Origin: SLQH01 sp964612995
GTDB lineage: Bacteria; Planctomycetota; UBA11346
Length of the DNA: 55,370 bases
NCBI GenBank assembly: GCA_964612995.1
Contig: CAZTGE010000009.1
Span: forward strand, 1 to 55,370
Direction of reading: 5' to 3'
In this document: positions 26,401 to 33,804 of the stretch, in pieces
Numbering within the stretch: position 1 is the first letter of the stretch
Layout of the letters: each line of letters starts with the position of its first letter
The notes under the pieces: generated by a model
Database searches by the model: none
Told to the model about the DNA's origin: nothing
What the model saw: the letters and a program-made list of their open reading frames with translations, nothing else
Made by a program: the position numbers and the translations under genes

Positions 26401-26881
26401 CCTGCGCGAGCTGCTCGCTGCTGGCGGGTTGCCGGTCGGCGTGCAGGAGGGTCTGCGTCTGAGTCTGGCCCTCGCGGAGGGGGATCTGGGCGTCCTGCTT
26501 GCGCTCTCGGAGGTGCACCGCGATCGCCGATGGTACGTGATGCAGACCGTGTTGCCGATCCATGCGGTGCGCCGGTTGCAGCGCCGGTTGGGTCTTCGCC
26601 TCGCCTGTCCGGCCGATGCCGAGCTGCAGGAGCGACTGCGCCGGGCATGCATGCACGGCCCGGCGGCGGAACGCAATCCGATCATCCTGCTGGGCCTGCG
26701 CCCCGGTTCGCAGACCTGGGAGGATGGCAGCCCGGTGCGGTGGAACGCCTTCCGCGACGGACGGCTGCCGCGTGGCGATAGCGAACTGCCCGGCTCGGTC
26801 ATCTGTCGTGGCGACGGCCGCTGGCGGGTGACCAGCGATTCCAATCTGCTGGTGGTGGCGGTGTTCGAGTGGGACCTCTGA
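23498..26881 (+). CDS. Ser/Thr kinase with helical, beta-sandwich, LRR and C-type-lectin-like domains (STK3)
   Basis: 1127 residues, paralogue of STK2 with the same domain order and no membrane segment. Kinase about 59-318: P-loop A66-E-G-A-H-G71 (first Gly lost), K88 in VVAKSL, HRDLKPANV (D177), DWG at 195-197, GTPVYMAPE. The helical region contains SGDYALFNRAMFRFEEAV. The sandwich is at about 440-618 (YEFKYGGFSN, RLGLFGFHGTYVYRDITVEW), LRRs are at 713-965, and the C-type-lectin-like end is at about 994-1127 (TWEDGSPVRWNAF, SVICRGDGRWRV). That end keeps the W-x-DG and final W/Cys pattern of C-type lectins but no certain calcium site. ATG 23498 shares a base with the STK2 stop, indicating translational coupling. 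The pair looks like an old tandem duplication. Confidence 0.88.
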   Translation: MDHREPQPGETSPAVRPQPGSRTTICGETAVCNDDLPLMNIRPARFAKRSEADTAQAEFVILERLAEGAHGALWKVEQVATGREVVAKSLHPEDRATSPEFLYEALVTGSLDHPNIVQVHDLVRDEAGTVYLVMQHVAGRCWAESLGAGDQDDDLHILLAVASAVAHAHEREVVHRDLKPANVMIGAFGEVQVVDWGVAVRLSDLPRTGAAAAPDRRWVAGTPVYMAPEMARGDPRAIGPASDIYLLGAVLFEIAMGLPPHPGDTVTRCMENAAANLIRPVKQRGELVNIAMRAMASEPEARYANAEEFRRALIDFLGHSRSVLLGQRSQVALDRAMVSGDYALFNRAMFRFEEAVSLWPQNEQARRGISLSRQAYANAALGRGDLDLARNLLRESDPAHAALRARLEDLERRRAHRSEATRNLVCLQRRREADEDRRWKTVYRFAGGTHDFADDWLVHQARAERHGDELMVEAGEPGLLIYNHPLPGDVRLSFICRLECDNPSDLSVFLAGSDAVAIDGVYLTAYEFKYGGFSNTQSRLYRRGTILFDESDSPLERGREYHVVASRVGARLRLEVDGRTVWDVIDPEPLAGLDCNRLGLFGFHGTYVYRDITVEWLRGHEQVDLLELAERQMALGHFATAQDLLFSAVDVAPDEQTRTEARRRLRDVELLRRWERQAPEVKRRLTRHWPEAAVVFDRRGLSVSLSGAEICDLEPLRNLPVRRLDLHGNRITDLWPLADCPLVWLDISDNPVSDLGPLRGLELEELQADRCRIHDLGPLADCPLIELSLSANRIESIAALRGMPLRRLDLSHNRVADLSPLAGAQIDRLGVRDNPGLEDLGPLAGMPLAQFDCSRTAVADLGPLAGAPLHLLHFGQTPVRDLSPLAKMPLRYLSCDYCGVEDLTPLTGMDLKHLEASGNRISSLAPLAGMHPMAIGIAANRLETLAPLDRDLPARHLICFGNPLDPAYLRELLAAGGLPVGVQEGLRLSLALAEGDLGVLLALSEVHRDRRWYVMQTVLPIHAVRRLQRRLGLRLACPADAELQERLRRACMHGPAAERNPIILLGLRPGSQTWEDGSPVRWNAFRDGRLPRGDSELPGSVICRGDGRWRVTSDSNLLVVAVFEWDL
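25634..26392 (+). repeat. Twelve leucine-rich repeats in STK3
   Basis: Twelve in-frame units, 21 residues each (one of 22), with the same consensus as in STK2 (L-x-PL-x-x-x-PL-x-x-L...N-x-V-x-D). Two more units than STK2, so repeat number has changed since the duplication. Confidence 0.9.
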
Positions 26882-26941
26882 GCATTGCTGACGCCCGGCT
26901 GCGGTCGTTTTCAGGGCTGACGCCGCGCTGCGCGCCGCACG

Positions 26942-28138
26942 ATGTCGGCCATGCAGGCCTCGGATCTCGATCTGCTCCAGGAGCCAGCGGCACTGAAGCT
27001 GCTGCGGCGGTGCGCGCGTGGCGAGGCGGCCGCTCCCGCGGGGGACAGTAGCGACCGTCGCGAGCGTCTGCTCGCGGCGCAGATGGCCCTGCGGCAACGC
27101 GCTGCCGTGAAACTACCGAGCTGGAGCGACAGCGATGCGCTCTACGACGCGCGCGCGCTCGAGCAGTGCTCGGGCGAGGGTCCGGCCCGATTCAAGGCCG
27201 CCGTGATCCACGGTGAACGCCTCGCCGACCTGACGCTGGGGTTGGGTGTGGACAGCGCCTGGTGCGCGTCCGGTTTCGCCCATGCGGTCGGTTGCGAGCG
27301 CGACCCGGTCCTCGCGCGGCTCGCCGCGCATGATTGCCTCTGCCATGGCGCGGAGGTGGCGGTGCAGGTGCGCAATGCCAGCGACTGGCTCGGCGAACAG
27401 ACGGCGGACAGCTGGGATTGGCTGCTGGTCGACCCCGACCGCCGGGTGCAGGGCCGCCGGGTCTGCGATCCGGGCGCCGGCTCGCCCGACCTGCCCGCCT
27501 GCTGGCCAGCCTTGCGCCGCTGCGCGCGCGGGGTGATGGCCAAGCTCGCACCGGGCTGCCGTCTCGCCAGCGTCTCCGCCGTTCTGCCCGGGCTGACGCG
27601 GCTGATCGTGCTGAGCTGGCGTGGCGAGTGCCGGGAGGTGCTCGCGGTGGCCGGTGAGCGACCGCAGGCGCTGCGGCTGGAGGCGGTGGTGGTCGACACG
27701 ACGGGCGCGGTCATGTGTCAGGTGGGCGCGGATGACCCCGCCTGTGCCCGCGTGGCAGCGGTCCCCGGGGCGCTGATCGGGATCCCGGATCCGGCCATCG
27801 CCAAGGCGGGCTTGCAGGGCCAGCTGGCCGCGCAGTGCGATGCGACGCTGCTCGATGCTCCGGGGCGGCTGCTGAGCGCGACCGCGGCGGACGCACAAGC
27901 CGGGGTGCGGTGGCATGTGGTGGAGACGGTCGTGGCGGCGAAGGCGAAACCGGTGCGTGCCGCGCTGCGCCGACTCGACGCGCCCCGCGCCCGGGTGATG
28001 TCTTTCGCCCCGCGGCTGGGCGCCCTGGAACTCCAACGTCGTCTGGGCGTGCGCGAGGGCGGTGCGGTGTTCGTCGTGGTCTATCGCGACGGGCGTGAAC
28101 GCCTGCAGGCAGCGCTCACGCGGCCGGTTGCGCCCTGA
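26942..28138 (+). CDS. Class I SAM-dependent methyltransferase with THUMP-like domain
   Basis: 398 residues. After a helical N-terminus comes KLPSW, then a Rossmann methyltransferase core: ADLTLGLGVDSAWCASGF (SAM loop), GCERDPVLARLAAHDC (acidic ribose contact) and WLLVDPDRRVQGRRV (the DPDRR motif of this family). The C-terminal part resembles the THUMP-like/ferredoxin-like end of the PG_1098 group found in Bacteroidetes and relatives. A tRNA or rRNA substrate is likely from the family but not shown. ATG 26942 has no obvious ribosome site; ATG 26951 is an alternative. It follows STK3 after 60 bp, so it may share the kinase transcript. Confidence 0.8.
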   Translation: MSAMQASDLDLLQEPAALKLLRRCARGEAAAPAGDSSDRRERLLAAQMALRQRAAVKLPSWSDSDALYDARALEQCSGEGPARFKAAVIHGERLADLTLGLGVDSAWCASGFAHAVGCERDPVLARLAAHDCLCHGAEVAVQVRNASDWLGEQTADSWDWLLVDPDRRVQGRRVCDPGAGSPDLPACWPALRRCARGVMAKLAPGCRLASVSAVLPGLTRLIVLSWRGECREVLAVAGERPQALRLEAVVVDTTGAVMCQVGADDPACARVAAVPGALIGIPDPAIAKAGLQGQLAAQCDATLLDAPGRLLSATAADAQAGVRWHVVETVVAAKAKPVRAALRRLDAPRARVMSFAPRLGALELQRRLGVREGGAVFVVVYRDGRERLQAALTRPVAP

Positions 28139-28153
28139 GCCCCGTGCCCGGCT

Positions 28154-28173
28154 GCCCGCGACCGGCCGCGGGC
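28154..28173. terminator. Terminator-like hairpin between convergent genes
   Basis: GCCCGCG (28154-28160) pairs with CGCGGGC (28167-28173) around a 6-nt loop, in the 42-bp gap between the methyltransferase and dehydrogenase stops. No T-run. Confidence 0.45.
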
Positions 28174-28180
28174 GCGGGCG

Positions 28181-29188
28181 TCAGGTCTTCAGCGCGTAGG
28201 CCTCGGGCGTGATCACGTTGAGATAGTCGCCGTTGCCGGATGCGAGGGCGGCGAGGTTGTGCAGGACGAAGGGCTGGAGCTTCTGCTTCGGCTTGGGCTG
28301 TTCCGTGTCTTTGTCCTTGCGCCTGGCCGACGAGAGCACGTGGCCGGTGAGATAGGCGTCGGTCCCGGCGATCGGCGACTGGGCCCAGCGGCGTTCGTTC
28401 TCGATCACGTCGAGACCGGCGATCAGGCGCTTGGCCTCCAGCGCCGCGACGAGGTCCTCCTCGACCACGATCTTCCCGCGGGCGGTGTTGACGAGCACGC
28501 CGCCCTGCGGCAGGCGGTCGAGCAGGTCCTTGCCGACACTGCCGCGGGTCTGGTCGTTGAGCCCGCAGTGGATCGAGATCACCTGGCAGGTGGCGAAGAG
28601 TTCCTCGAGGCTGTCGCAGACGCGGATGTGCGCCGGCACCTCTTCGGCGTAGGGGTCGTAGATGGCGATGTTGGCGTCGTAGGGCTCGAGAAAGCGGGCC
28701 ATGTGCCGGCCGATGGGGCCGAAGCCGTAGAGGCCGACGTCGCGGTCGATCAGGGTCGCGGGGAAATCGCTGAAGATGCGCCGGTCGTCGGACCAGTCGG
28801 CGCGGATGAAGCGGTCGAGGTTCTTGAGCTGTTTGAGGCAGGCCAAAACGAGGCACATCGCCGCTTCGGCGACCCCGGCGACCTGATCGCCCCAGTTGGT
28901 GGTGATCAAGCCGTCGGCGATCAGCTCCTGGCTGATATAGGCCCGGACCGATCCGTGGCAGTAGGCGAAGAGCTTGAGCCGGCCGCGATCGCCAATGAGC
29001 GCGTCGGGCAGACGTGGGGTGCTGCGGCTGCCGACCACTGCGTCGAAATCGCGCAGGCGGTCGGCGTAGGTGGCCTCGTCCCAGTCGCGGCAATCGTCGC
29101 AAGAAACGAATGTTACCTCAGGCAGCGCCGCGCGCATGGCCGCAAGGTCCCAGTTGGCGGTGTCGAAGAGCAGGCCGACGGTGGTCAT
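28181..29188 (-). CDS. D-2-hydroxyacid dehydrogenase family protein
   Basis: 335 residues. NAD-binding Rossmann motif GLYGFGPIGRHMARFL, followed by the acidic residue in IYDPYAEE. The catalytic set appears as NTARGKIVVEEDLVAALE (Arg), LDVIENERR (Glu) and LTGHVLSSARRKDKD (probable His). The fold matches SerA/PdxB/glyoxylate-reductase-like enzymes. There is no ACT domain, so a regulated SerA is unlikely, and the substrate is unknown. The C-terminal segment with KPKPKQKLQ-like Lys/Gln richness is unusual for the family. ATG 29188 (MTTVGLLFD) is chosen as the start because the Rossmann-like first strand begins there. Divergent from nqrA. Confidence 0.85.
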   Translation of the reverse strand: MTTVGLLFDTANWDLAAMRAALPEVTFVSCDDCRDWDEATYADRLRDFDAVVGSRSTPRLPDALIGDRGRLKLFAYCHGSVRAYISQELIADGLITTNWGDQVAGVAEAAMCLVLACLKQLKNLDRFIRADWSDDRRIFSDFPATLIDRDVGLYGFGPIGRHMARFLEPYDANIAIYDPYAEEVPAHIRVCDSLEELFATCQVISIHCGLNDQTRGSVGKDLLDRLPQGGVLVNTARGKIVVEEDLVAALEAKRLIAGLDVIENERRWAQSPIAGTDAYLTGHVLSSARRKDKDTEQPKPKQKLQPFVLHNLAALASGNGDYLNVITPEAYALKT

Positions 29189-29220
29189 GGGCGCCACTAT
29201 GCTGCCGCATCCGGCCCGGT

Positions 29221-29267
29221 CCACCCTGCACGGCGCGCGGACGGCGCTTGTCCGCCTGCGAGGGTGG
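29221..29267 (+). promoter_or_regulatory. Nested inverted repeat in the nqr leader
   Basis: Outer arms CCACCCT (29221-29227) and AGGGTGG (29261-29267) enclose inner arms GCGGAC (29237-29242) and GTCCGC (29250-29255). It lies 46 nt before the nqrA ATG in the 124-bp divergent gap. It could be an mRNA stem-loop controlling nqr or a DNA operator shared with the dehydrogenase gene. Confidence 0.35.
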
Positions 29268-29312
29268 ATCTACCCTCTGCCCCGGCGCCGCGCCGCGCCG
29301 CGCAGGAGCGCT

Positions 29313-30674
29313 ATGACCGCAGCGACCATCAAACGCCATCGGGTTCGCCGCGGCCTCGATCTGCCGCTCGCCGGCGCGGTGGAGGACAACACGATCGAGT
29401 CGGGCCCGGCCGGCGGACGGGTCGCGGTGCTGGCAGACGATTACCTCGGCCTCAAGCCGCGGATGCAGATCAAGTCCGGCGAACGCGTGCGCGTGGGCAC
29501 CCCGCTGTTCGAACACCGCAAGGTCCCGGGCCTGGTGGTCACCGCTCCGGCCAGTGGCATGGTGGAGGCGGTCGCCCGCGGTGAACGCCGTGCCCTGCGC
29601 AGTGTGATCATCGCGCGCGATGGCGCGGACGAGCAGATCGACTGTCAGCCTCTGGAGCGCCATACCGACGCTGCGGTGCGCGCGCTGTTGCAGTACAGCG
29701 GCGACTGGACGGCGCTGCGACAGCGCCCCTTCGGCACCGTCCCCGCCCCCGACGCGAGCCCGGCGGCGATCTTCGTCACTGCGCTCGACACCCGGCCGCT
29801 GGCGGTCGACCCGGCGGTGGCGCTGCGCGAGCGGAACGATGACCTCGCCGCGGGTTTGCGCGCGCTCGCGGCGCTGGCCCCGGTCCATCTCTGTCTGCGG
29901 CCGGATTCGCCGCTGGCCGCCGCCGGCGCCGAAGCGGACGGGGTCAGCCTGCATGCCTTCGCCGGTCCGCATCCGGCCGGTCTGCCGGGCCTGCATATCG
30001 AACGCATCCTGCCGGTGGGTCGTTCGCGCGTGGCCTGGCACTGCGATGCCCAGGATGCTGCGGCGATCGGCACGCTGTGCCGCAGTGGGCGCATCGACAC
30101 CCAGCGGGTGGTGAGCATCGCCGGACCGCAGGTGCGCCGGCCGCATCTGGTGCGCGCGCCGCTGGGCGCCGACCTGCGGGCCCTGGCCCACGGCGAGCTG
30201 CTCGACGGCGACAACCGCATAATCGCCGGGTCGGTGCTCGATGGGCGCGCCGATGACGGCGCCGAAGAGACCGCCTTCCTCGGCCGCTACCACCGCCAGC
30301 TCAGCGCGTTGCTGCGCGGCGGTGAACGTGGCGCGACCGGTGCGCTCGAACGCGGGACCAGACGGTATTCCATCGCCCGGACCTTCGGCGCCTGGCTGCA
30401 ACCGCGACGTGTGCGCGCGCTGGACACCAGCCTGCATGGCGCACGGCGCACGCTGTTGCCGACCGAGCTGTTCGAGACGGTCAGCCCCTACCGCACCCTG
30501 CCGGCGCTGCTGCTGCGCGCGCTGCAGGCACGCGACCTCGAGCGGGCCGAGGAGCTGGGCGCGCTCGGACTGATCGAAGAGGATCTGGCCTTGTTGAGCT
30601 TCGTCGACCCGGGCAAGGGCGAGCATGGCGCGGCCCTGCGCGACGTGCTCGATACCATCGCGAGGGAGGGCTGA
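29313..30674 (+). CDS. nqrA: Na+-translocating NADH:quinone reductase subunit A
   Basis: 453 residues, soluble peripheral subunit of Na+-NQR, usual length about 446. The N-terminus IKRHRVRRGLDLPLAGAV and GLKPRMQIKSGERVRVGTPL are typical. VTAPASGMVEAVARGERRAL is the biotinyl-lipoyl-like motif shared with RnfC; RnfC's ferredoxin clusters are absent, so this is Nqr and not Rnf. ATG 29313 has AGGAG 5 nt upstream. First gene of an eight-gene overlapping operon; its stop shares a base with the nqrB start. Confidence 0.95.
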   Translation: MTAATIKRHRVRRGLDLPLAGAVEDNTIESGPAGGRVAVLADDYLGLKPRMQIKSGERVRVGTPLFEHRKVPGLVVTAPASGMVEAVARGERRALRSVIIARDGADEQIDCQPLERHTDAAVRALLQYSGDWTALRQRPFGTVPAPDASPAAIFVTALDTRPLAVDPAVALRERNDDLAAGLRALAALAPVHLCLRPDSPLAAAGAEADGVSLHAFAGPHPAGLPGLHIERILPVGRSRVAWHCDAQDAAAIGTLCRSGRIDTQRVVSIAGPQVRRPHLVRAPLGADLRALAHGELLDGDNRIIAGSVLDGRADDGAEETAFLGRYHRQLSALLRGGERGATGALERGTRRYSIARTFGAWLQPRRVRALDTSLHGARRTLLPTELFETVSPYRTLPALLLRALQARDLERAEELGALGLIEEDLALLSFVDPGKGEHGAALRDVLDTIAREG

Positions 30675-31804
30675 TGGCCGCATCGAACCCGCCCCTGCTG
30701 GTGGCCGGGGTCGCGCCCTACGTGCGCGATGCGCAGAACCTGCGCCGGATCATGGCCACCGTGCTCATCGCGCTGGTGCCGGTGTTCCTCATGGCCTGCT
30801 ACAACACCGGCTATCAGGCCAACCTCGCCATCGGCGAACAGGGCATGAGCCCGGTGTCGGGCTGGCGCGAGACGGTCCTCGGATGGCTCGGGATCGGTTT
30901 CACGCCCGGCAGTCTGCTGGCCAACATGGTCCGCGGCGCCTTCTGGGTCGTACCGCCCCTGGTGATCGCCTTCGGTGTCGGCGGGGTCTGGGAATGGATC
31001 TTCTGCCGTACCCGGCACAAGCCGTTCAACGAGGCCTTCTGGGTCACCGCCGCGCTCTACGGACTCTCGCTGCCGCCGGGGATGCCGATGTGGAAGGCCG
31101 CGATGGGCATCTCCTTCGGCATCGTGTTCTGCAAGCACGCGTTCGGCGGGGCCGGCTACAACGTGTTCAACACCATGCTGGTCAGCCGCGGGTTCCTGTT
31201 CTTCAGTTTCCCCAACCACTTCTCTGGTGCCGCCCCCTACGCCGCGGTCGATGCCTATTCCACAGCCACGCCGCTGACCGCGCTCAACGCCGACGGGATG
31301 AGCGCGGTCAGCGAGGCCTACACCTGGCTCGACGCCTTCCTCGGTCTGGTGCCCGGCTCGTTGGGCGAGACCTCGGCCGCCGCCTGCCTGCTCGGCGGTC
31401 TGTTGCTGGTGGGCACCGGCGTGGCCTCGTGGCGTATCCTGGCCGGCCTGCTGTTGGGGGTGGTGGTGATGGTCAGCGGGCTCAACGCGCTGCTGGCCAG
31501 CGGGGTGGCCGACAACCCCACCTTCGCCATGCCGATCCACTGGCATCTGGTGGTGGGCAGCATCGCCTTCGGCGGGGTCTACATGGCCACCGACCCGGTC
31601 ACCGCGCCCGCGAGCTCCTACGGTCGTTGGGTCTACGGGTTCCTCATCGGCGCGATGATCATCAGCATCCGCTGTCTCAATCCGGCCTATACCGAGGGCA
31701 CCCTGCTGACCATCCTCTTCATGAATGCCTTCGCCTCGCTGATCGACTACACGGTGCTCCGCTGGTTCGTGCGCCGGCGTCGGAGGGCGATCGATGGCGG
31801 ATAA
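30674..31804 (+). CDS. nqrB: Na+-NQR subunit B
   Basis: 376 residues, multi-helix membrane subunit carrying covalent FMN and riboflavin and forming part of the Na+ path. The flavinylation motif reads D193-A-Y-S-T-A-T199, so FMN should sit on Thr199; the Gly of the common SGAT is replaced by Thr. From memory, Vibrio cholerae NqrB is about 415 residues with its FMN Thr at 236; the 37-residue offset equals a shorter N-terminus here, while the later parts keep register. The missing part corresponds to the cytoplasmic arm linked to quinone-site inhibitors in Vibrio. Overlaps nqrC by 11 nt. Confidence 0.95.
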   Translation: MAASNPPLLVAGVAPYVRDAQNLRRIMATVLIALVPVFLMACYNTGYQANLAIGEQGMSPVSGWRETVLGWLGIGFTPGSLLANMVRGAFWVVPPLVIAFGVGGVWEWIFCRTRHKPFNEAFWVTAALYGLSLPPGMPMWKAAMGISFGIVFCKHAFGGAGYNVFNTMLVSRGFLFFSFPNHFSGAAPYAAVDAYSTATPLTALNADGMSAVSEAYTWLDAFLGLVPGSLGETSAAACLLGGLLLVGTGVASWRILAGLLLGVVVMVSGLNALLASGVADNPTFAMPIHWHLVVGSIAFGGVYMATDPVTAPASSYGRWVYGFLIGAMIISIRCLNPAYTEGTLLTILFMNAFASLIDYTVLRWFVRRRRRAIDGG

Positions 31805-32570
31805 GGCGACGCCCGCCCATGGTACTCTGTACACCGTGCTGTTCGCAGCCGGGGTCTGCCTCGTGTGTTCAGTGCTGGTCACCGGCGTGCGGGTGGCGTT
31901 GCGCGAGCGGCAGCTGGCCAACGCCGCGCTCGATCGCCAGCGCAACGTGCTGCGCGCGGCCGGTCTGGCCGAACCGGGCGAGGCCCTGGACGCGGCGACG
32001 GTGGCTAAGCGTTTCGAGCGCGTCGAGGCCCTGGTCTACGACACCGGGGCCCAACGCCTGCTGCCGGAGACCGACGCGGCCGTGGTCGCCCGCGAGGGTG
32101 CGCCGATGCGCCCCGTCCCGGTGAACGACGCCGGGGTGCGCGAGATCCCCGAGCGGCTGGTGATCTATCGCGTCCAGGGCGAGGCCGGCACGCTCTGGGT
32201 GCTGCCGGTCTGGGGCAAGGGCCTGTGGTCGACCATGCGCGCCTACCTCGCGCTCGATGGCGAAGGCGACACCATCCGCGGTGTGGCCTTCTACGAACAG
32301 CAGGAGACTCCCGGTCTCGGCGGCGAGGTAGAGAATCCCGAATGGACCGCCACCTGGGAGGGGGTCGAGGCCTACGGCCCAGATGGCGAACCAGCGGTAG
32401 CAGTGGTCAAGCCGAAGAAGCGCGACCCCGGCAACCCGCATCAGATTGACGCACTCAGCGGTGCGACCATGACCTCGCGCGGGGTGGAACAACTGGTCAA
32501 TTTCTGGCTCGGCGAACTGGGTTACGGCCCCTGGCTCAAGCGTGACGGGTCGCAGGAGGACGGCGGATGA
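31794..32570 (+). CDS. nqrC: Na+-NQR subunit C
   Basis: 258 residues. One N-terminal membrane helix (LYTVLFAAGVCLVCSVLVTGV) anchors a periplasmic FMN domain. The flavinylation motif DALSGATMTS places FMN on Thr225, the same residue number as in Vibrio cholerae. GVAFYEQQETPGLGGEVENP is the NqrC/RnfG signature. ApbE, encoded four genes later, is the expected flavin transferase. The start overlaps the nqrB end by 11 nt. Confidence 0.95.
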   Translation: MADKATPAHGTLYTVLFAAGVCLVCSVLVTGVRVALRERQLANAALDRQRNVLRAAGLAEPGEALDAATVAKRFERVEALVYDTGAQRLLPETDAAVVAREGAPMRPVPVNDAGVREIPERLVIYRVQGEAGTLWVLPVWGKGLWSTMRAYLALDGEGDTIRGVAFYEQQETPGLGGEVENPEWTATWEGVEAYGPDGEPAVAVVKPKKRDPGNPHQIDALSGATMTSRGVEQLVNFWLGELGYGPWLKRDGSQEDGG

Positions 32571-33190
32571 GTCAACAGCCTCTGTCCATACTCACCGACC
32601 CGTTGATCGACAACAACCCGATCGGGGTCCAGGTCCTGGGTATCTGCTCGGCACTGGCGGTGACCACCCAGCTCGAGCCGACGCTGATCATGTGCGTCGC
32701 GCTGACCTCGGTGACGGCGGTGTCGAGTTTCGCCGTGAGCAGCTTGCGGCGGTGGATCCCCGCGAGCATCCGGATCATCGTCCAGCTGACGATCATCGCC
32801 TCGGCGGTGATCGTGACCGATCAGATCCTCACCGCCTATGCTTTCGAGATCAGTCGGCAGCTGTCGGTGTTCGTCGGGCTGATCATCACCAACTGCATCG
32901 TCATGGGCCGTGCCGAGGGCTTCGCCATGACCCACGGCCCGGTGGCCAGTCTGCTCGACGGTTTCGGCAACGGGCTGGGCTACAGTCTGATCCTGGTGAT
33001 CACCGCCGCGGTGCGCGAGTTCTTCGGCAGCGGTCGTCTGTTGGGCATGGAGGTCATGCCGTTGGTCAAGGACGGCGGCTGGTATGTGCCGATCAACCTG
33101 ATGCTCCTGCCCCCGGCCGCGTTCTTCATCATCGCCGGGATCATCTGGGTCATGCGGACGCTCAAGCCGCAGCAGCAGGAGGACGGGTGA
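32567..33190 (+). CDS. nqrD: Na+-NQR subunit D
   Basis: 207 residues, about six membrane helices. LTDPLIDNNPIGVQVLGICSAL, FVGLIITNCIVMGRAEGFA and GNGLGYSLILVITAAVREFFG are hallmarks of NqrD and its homologue RnfE. The conserved Cys in TNCIVMGRAE helps bind the intramembrane 2Fe-2S centre shared with NqrE. Overlaps nqrC by 4 nt and nqrE by one base. Confidence 0.96.
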   Translation: MSQQPLSILTDPLIDNNPIGVQVLGICSALAVTTQLEPTLIMCVALTSVTAVSSFAVSSLRRWIPASIRIIVQLTIIASAVIVTDQILTAYAFEISRQLSVFVGLIITNCIVMGRAEGFAMTHGPVASLLDGFGNGLGYSLILVITAAVREFFGSGRLLGMEVMPLVKDGGWYVPINLMLLPPAAFFIIAGIIWVMRTLKPQQQEDG

Positions 33191-33804
33191 TGGAGCATTA
33201 TCTCGGCCTCGCGGTCAAGGCGATCTTCATCGAGAACATGGCCCTGGGCTATTTTCTGGGCATGTGCTCCTACCTCGCGGTCTCGCGCCGCGTCTCCACC
33301 GCCATCGGCCTCGGTCTGGCGGTGACGGTGGTGCTGACGATCACCGTGCCGCTGAACAACCTCATCTACCAGTACCTGCTCGCCCCCGGCGCCCTGACCT
33401 GGCTCAGCCCCGCTCTGAAGGGTGTCGACCTCTCCTTCCTCGGCTACCTGACCTACATCGGCACCATCGCCGCCGCGGTGCAGGTGGTCGAGATGGTGCT
33501 CGATCGTTTCGTGCCCGCCCTCTACACCGCGCTGGGCGTGTTCTTGCCGTTGATCGCGGTCAACTGCGCCATCCTCGGCACCTCCCTGTTCATGGTCGAG
33601 CGTGACCAGGCCTTCGGCGAGAGCGTGGTCTTCGGCCTGAGCGCCGGGATCGGCTGGTTGCTGGCGGTGGTCCTGCTCGCCGCCATCCGCGAACGGCTGC
33701 GCTACAACGACATCCCCGACGGGCTCAAGGGTCTGCCGATCGCCTTCATCACCACCGGGATCATGGCCATCGCGTTCATGGCCTTCAGCGGGATCCAGCT
33801 ATGA
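33190..33804 (+). CDS. nqrE: Na+-NQR subunit E
   Basis: 204 residues, membrane protein homologous to NqrD in inverted topology. Signatures: KAIFIENMALGYFLGMCSYLAVS, QVVEMVLDRFVPALYTALGVFLPLI and VNCAILGTSLFM. The Cys residues in LGMCSYL and VNCAILG are the expected iron-sulfur ligands. ATG 33190 follows directly from the nqrD stop (TGATG), and its own stop overlaps nqrF by 4 nt. Confidence 0.96.
   Translation: MEHYLGLAVKAIFIENMALGYFLGMCSYLAVSRRVSTAIGLGLAVTVVLTITVPLNNLIYQYLLAPGALTWLSPALKGVDLSFLGYLTYIGTIAAAVQVVEMVLDRFVPALYTALGVFLPLIAVNCAILGTSLFMVERDQAFGESVVFGLSAGIGWLLAVVLLAAIRERLRYNDIPDGLKGLPIAFITTGIMAIAFMAFSGIQL

Noticed and set aside
20256..26881. Diversity-generating retroelement acting on the lectin-like ends
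   Set aside because: No reverse transcriptase and no template/variable repeat pair were seen in the window; the two lectin-like ends differ throughout, not only at A-derived codons.
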